NCBI GenBank assembly: GCA_030263805.2
Contig: CP136010.1
Coordinates: forward strand, 3,487,001-3,551,000
Reading direction: 5' to 3'
DNA from: Pseudomonas sp. FeN3W
GTDB taxonomy: Bacteria; Pseudomonadota; Gammaproteobacteria; Pseudomonadales; Pseudomonadaceae
Length of the DNA stretch: 64,000 nt
This document shows positions 63,400 to 64,000 of the stretch, in pieces. Position 1 is the stretch's first letter. Every line of letters starts with the position of its first letter. Under the pieces are notes generated by a model, which saw only the letters and a list, made by a program, of their open reading frames with translations, ran no database searches and was not told where the DNA came from. The translations under genes were made by a program, and so were the position numbers.

Positions 63400-64000
63400 T
63401 TACTGCTGGGTAACGATCGCGGTGTTGTTGCTGCCGGTCTGGCTGATGCTGGCGTAGTCGGCAAAGCCTGCCTGGGTCACGGTCGCGAAGTTGTCGGTGC
63501 CGCTCTGCAGCAGCATGGCCTGGCTGGAATCGCCGAACTGATCGACCAGCGCGAGGTTGCCGTCGCCCTGCTGTTCCAGATCGACGGAGTTGCCGATTCC
63601 AGCCTGATCGATATCGGCCACGTTCATGTTGCCAGTCTGGATGAGATCGACGATGCCTTCCTGGCCGCTCTGGGAGATCAGCGCTTCGTTGCCTTCACCG
63701 AACTGATCGACAATGGTGCTGTTGTACGCGCCGTCCTGGATCAGCACCACATCGTTGCTCACGCCATCCTGGATCACGTCGGCGCTGTTGGCGAAGCCCG
63801 CCTGCTCGACGATCGTGCTGTTGTCCCGGTCGTACTGGCTGATGAACACCTCGCCCTCGACGCCGGTTTGAATCACATCGGCCTGGTGCAAGGCACCCTG
63901 CTGAGTTACCTCGGAAAAGTTGTCCTGGCCGAGTTGGGTGGTCGTGGCGCTGTTCTGCTGCGAAGCGCCGGTCTGATAAATGTACGAAGCCTGGCCGACG
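63400..64000 (-). CDS. Curlin-repeat (CsgA/CsgB-like) functional amyloid protein, 3' part
   Basis: At least 199 codons are present; the gene continues past the right edge and its start is not visible. The protein is a string of imperfect ~22-residue curlin repeats with S/V-x-x-x-Q-x-G-x-x-N-x-A/S pattern (for example VTQAGFADYASISQTGSNNTAIV, IDQAGIGNSVDLEQQGDGNLALV). Such strand-loop-strand repeats stack into cross-beta fibres outside the cell (curli). The repeats are acidic and diverged. Its length already exceeds CsgA, so a long multi-repeat curlin is likely; other csg genes would be to the right. Confidence 0.86.
   Translation of the reverse strand, partial: VGQASYIYQTGASQQNSATTTQLGQDNFSEVTQQGALHQADVIQTGVEGEVFISQYDRDNSTIVEQAGFANSADVIQDGVSNDVVLIQDGAYNSTIVDQFGEGNEALISQSGQEGIVDLIQTGNMNVADIDQAGIGNSVDLEQQGDGNLALVDQFGDSSQAMLLQSGTDNFATVTQAGFADYASISQTGSNNTAIVTQQ

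Overview
The window is high-GC gammaproteobacterial chromosome. Gene content and order (the nadD-rsfS-rlmH-mrdA-rodA-mltB-rlpA-dacA-ybeD-lipB-lipA run, the leuS/lptE/holA block and the miaB-ybeZ-ybeY-corC-lnt block) are those of Pseudomonas sensu lato. The PQQ dehydrogenase, the urease accessory genes and the type I-E CRISPR locus would fit the Stutzerimonas/Pseudomonas stutzeri group; that genus call is inference from content, not from a search.

Layout. 1-10.1 kb (+): end of proA, then NAD synthesis, ribosome silencing and modification, the rod-shape/elongasome genes and lipoate synthesis, closed by a strong terminator. 10.2-16.6 kb: an orphan small protein, then on the minus strand a second MltB-type transglycosylase, an unannotated 52-codon arfA whose coding region holds a 13-bp hairpin, holA, lptE and leuS. 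16.9-25.0 kb: a zinc-ribbon protein and elyC (+), five tandem GTAG...CTAC repeat units, then miaB-ybeZ-ybeY-corC-lnt on the minus strand and a Sel1 protein. 25.1-28.5 kb: thiD-thiE-hemL plus a membrane protein (-). 28.7-33.5 kb: a 7TMR-DISM histidine kinase, an AidB-like acyl-CoA dehydrogenase and an unknown coiled-coil protein.

33.5-46.3 kb is the accessory heart of the window: a complete type I-E CRISPR-Cas locus (cas3, cse1, cse2, cas7, cas5, cas6e, cas1, cas2) flanked by two outward-facing arrays (13 repeats/12 spacers on the left, 16 repeats/15 spacers on the right). The two leaders are homologous and both carry a boxA-like antitermination element; in the right leader it contains the cas2 stop codon. 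A RelB/ParE-type toxin-antitoxin pair lies on the opposite strand between cas3 and cse1. Decayed repeats extend beyond both arrays, including a three-repeat relic at 33.5 kb separated from the left array by two unknown genes.

46.4-64 kb: threonine dehydratase-like enzyme with a divergent MocR regulator, AMP nucleosidase, a two-gene PQQ dehydrogenase (separate membrane anchor and periplasmic catalytic subunit), urease accessory genes ureE, ureF, ureG and hupE/ureJ without urease structural genes and split by about 1.1 kb of non-coding inverted repeats, a GNAT protein, an EamA transporter, oxaloacetate decarboxylase, a TorF-like lipoprotein, a DksA-type zinc finger protein, a GAF histidine kinase, an NCS1 transporter, and the 3' part of a curlin-repeat amyloid gene that runs off the window.

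Together the first half is housekeeping (cell wall, lipoprotein, translation, cofactors). The CRISPR region is a defence island with a readable acquisition and repeat-drift history. The right part is metabolic and regulatory.
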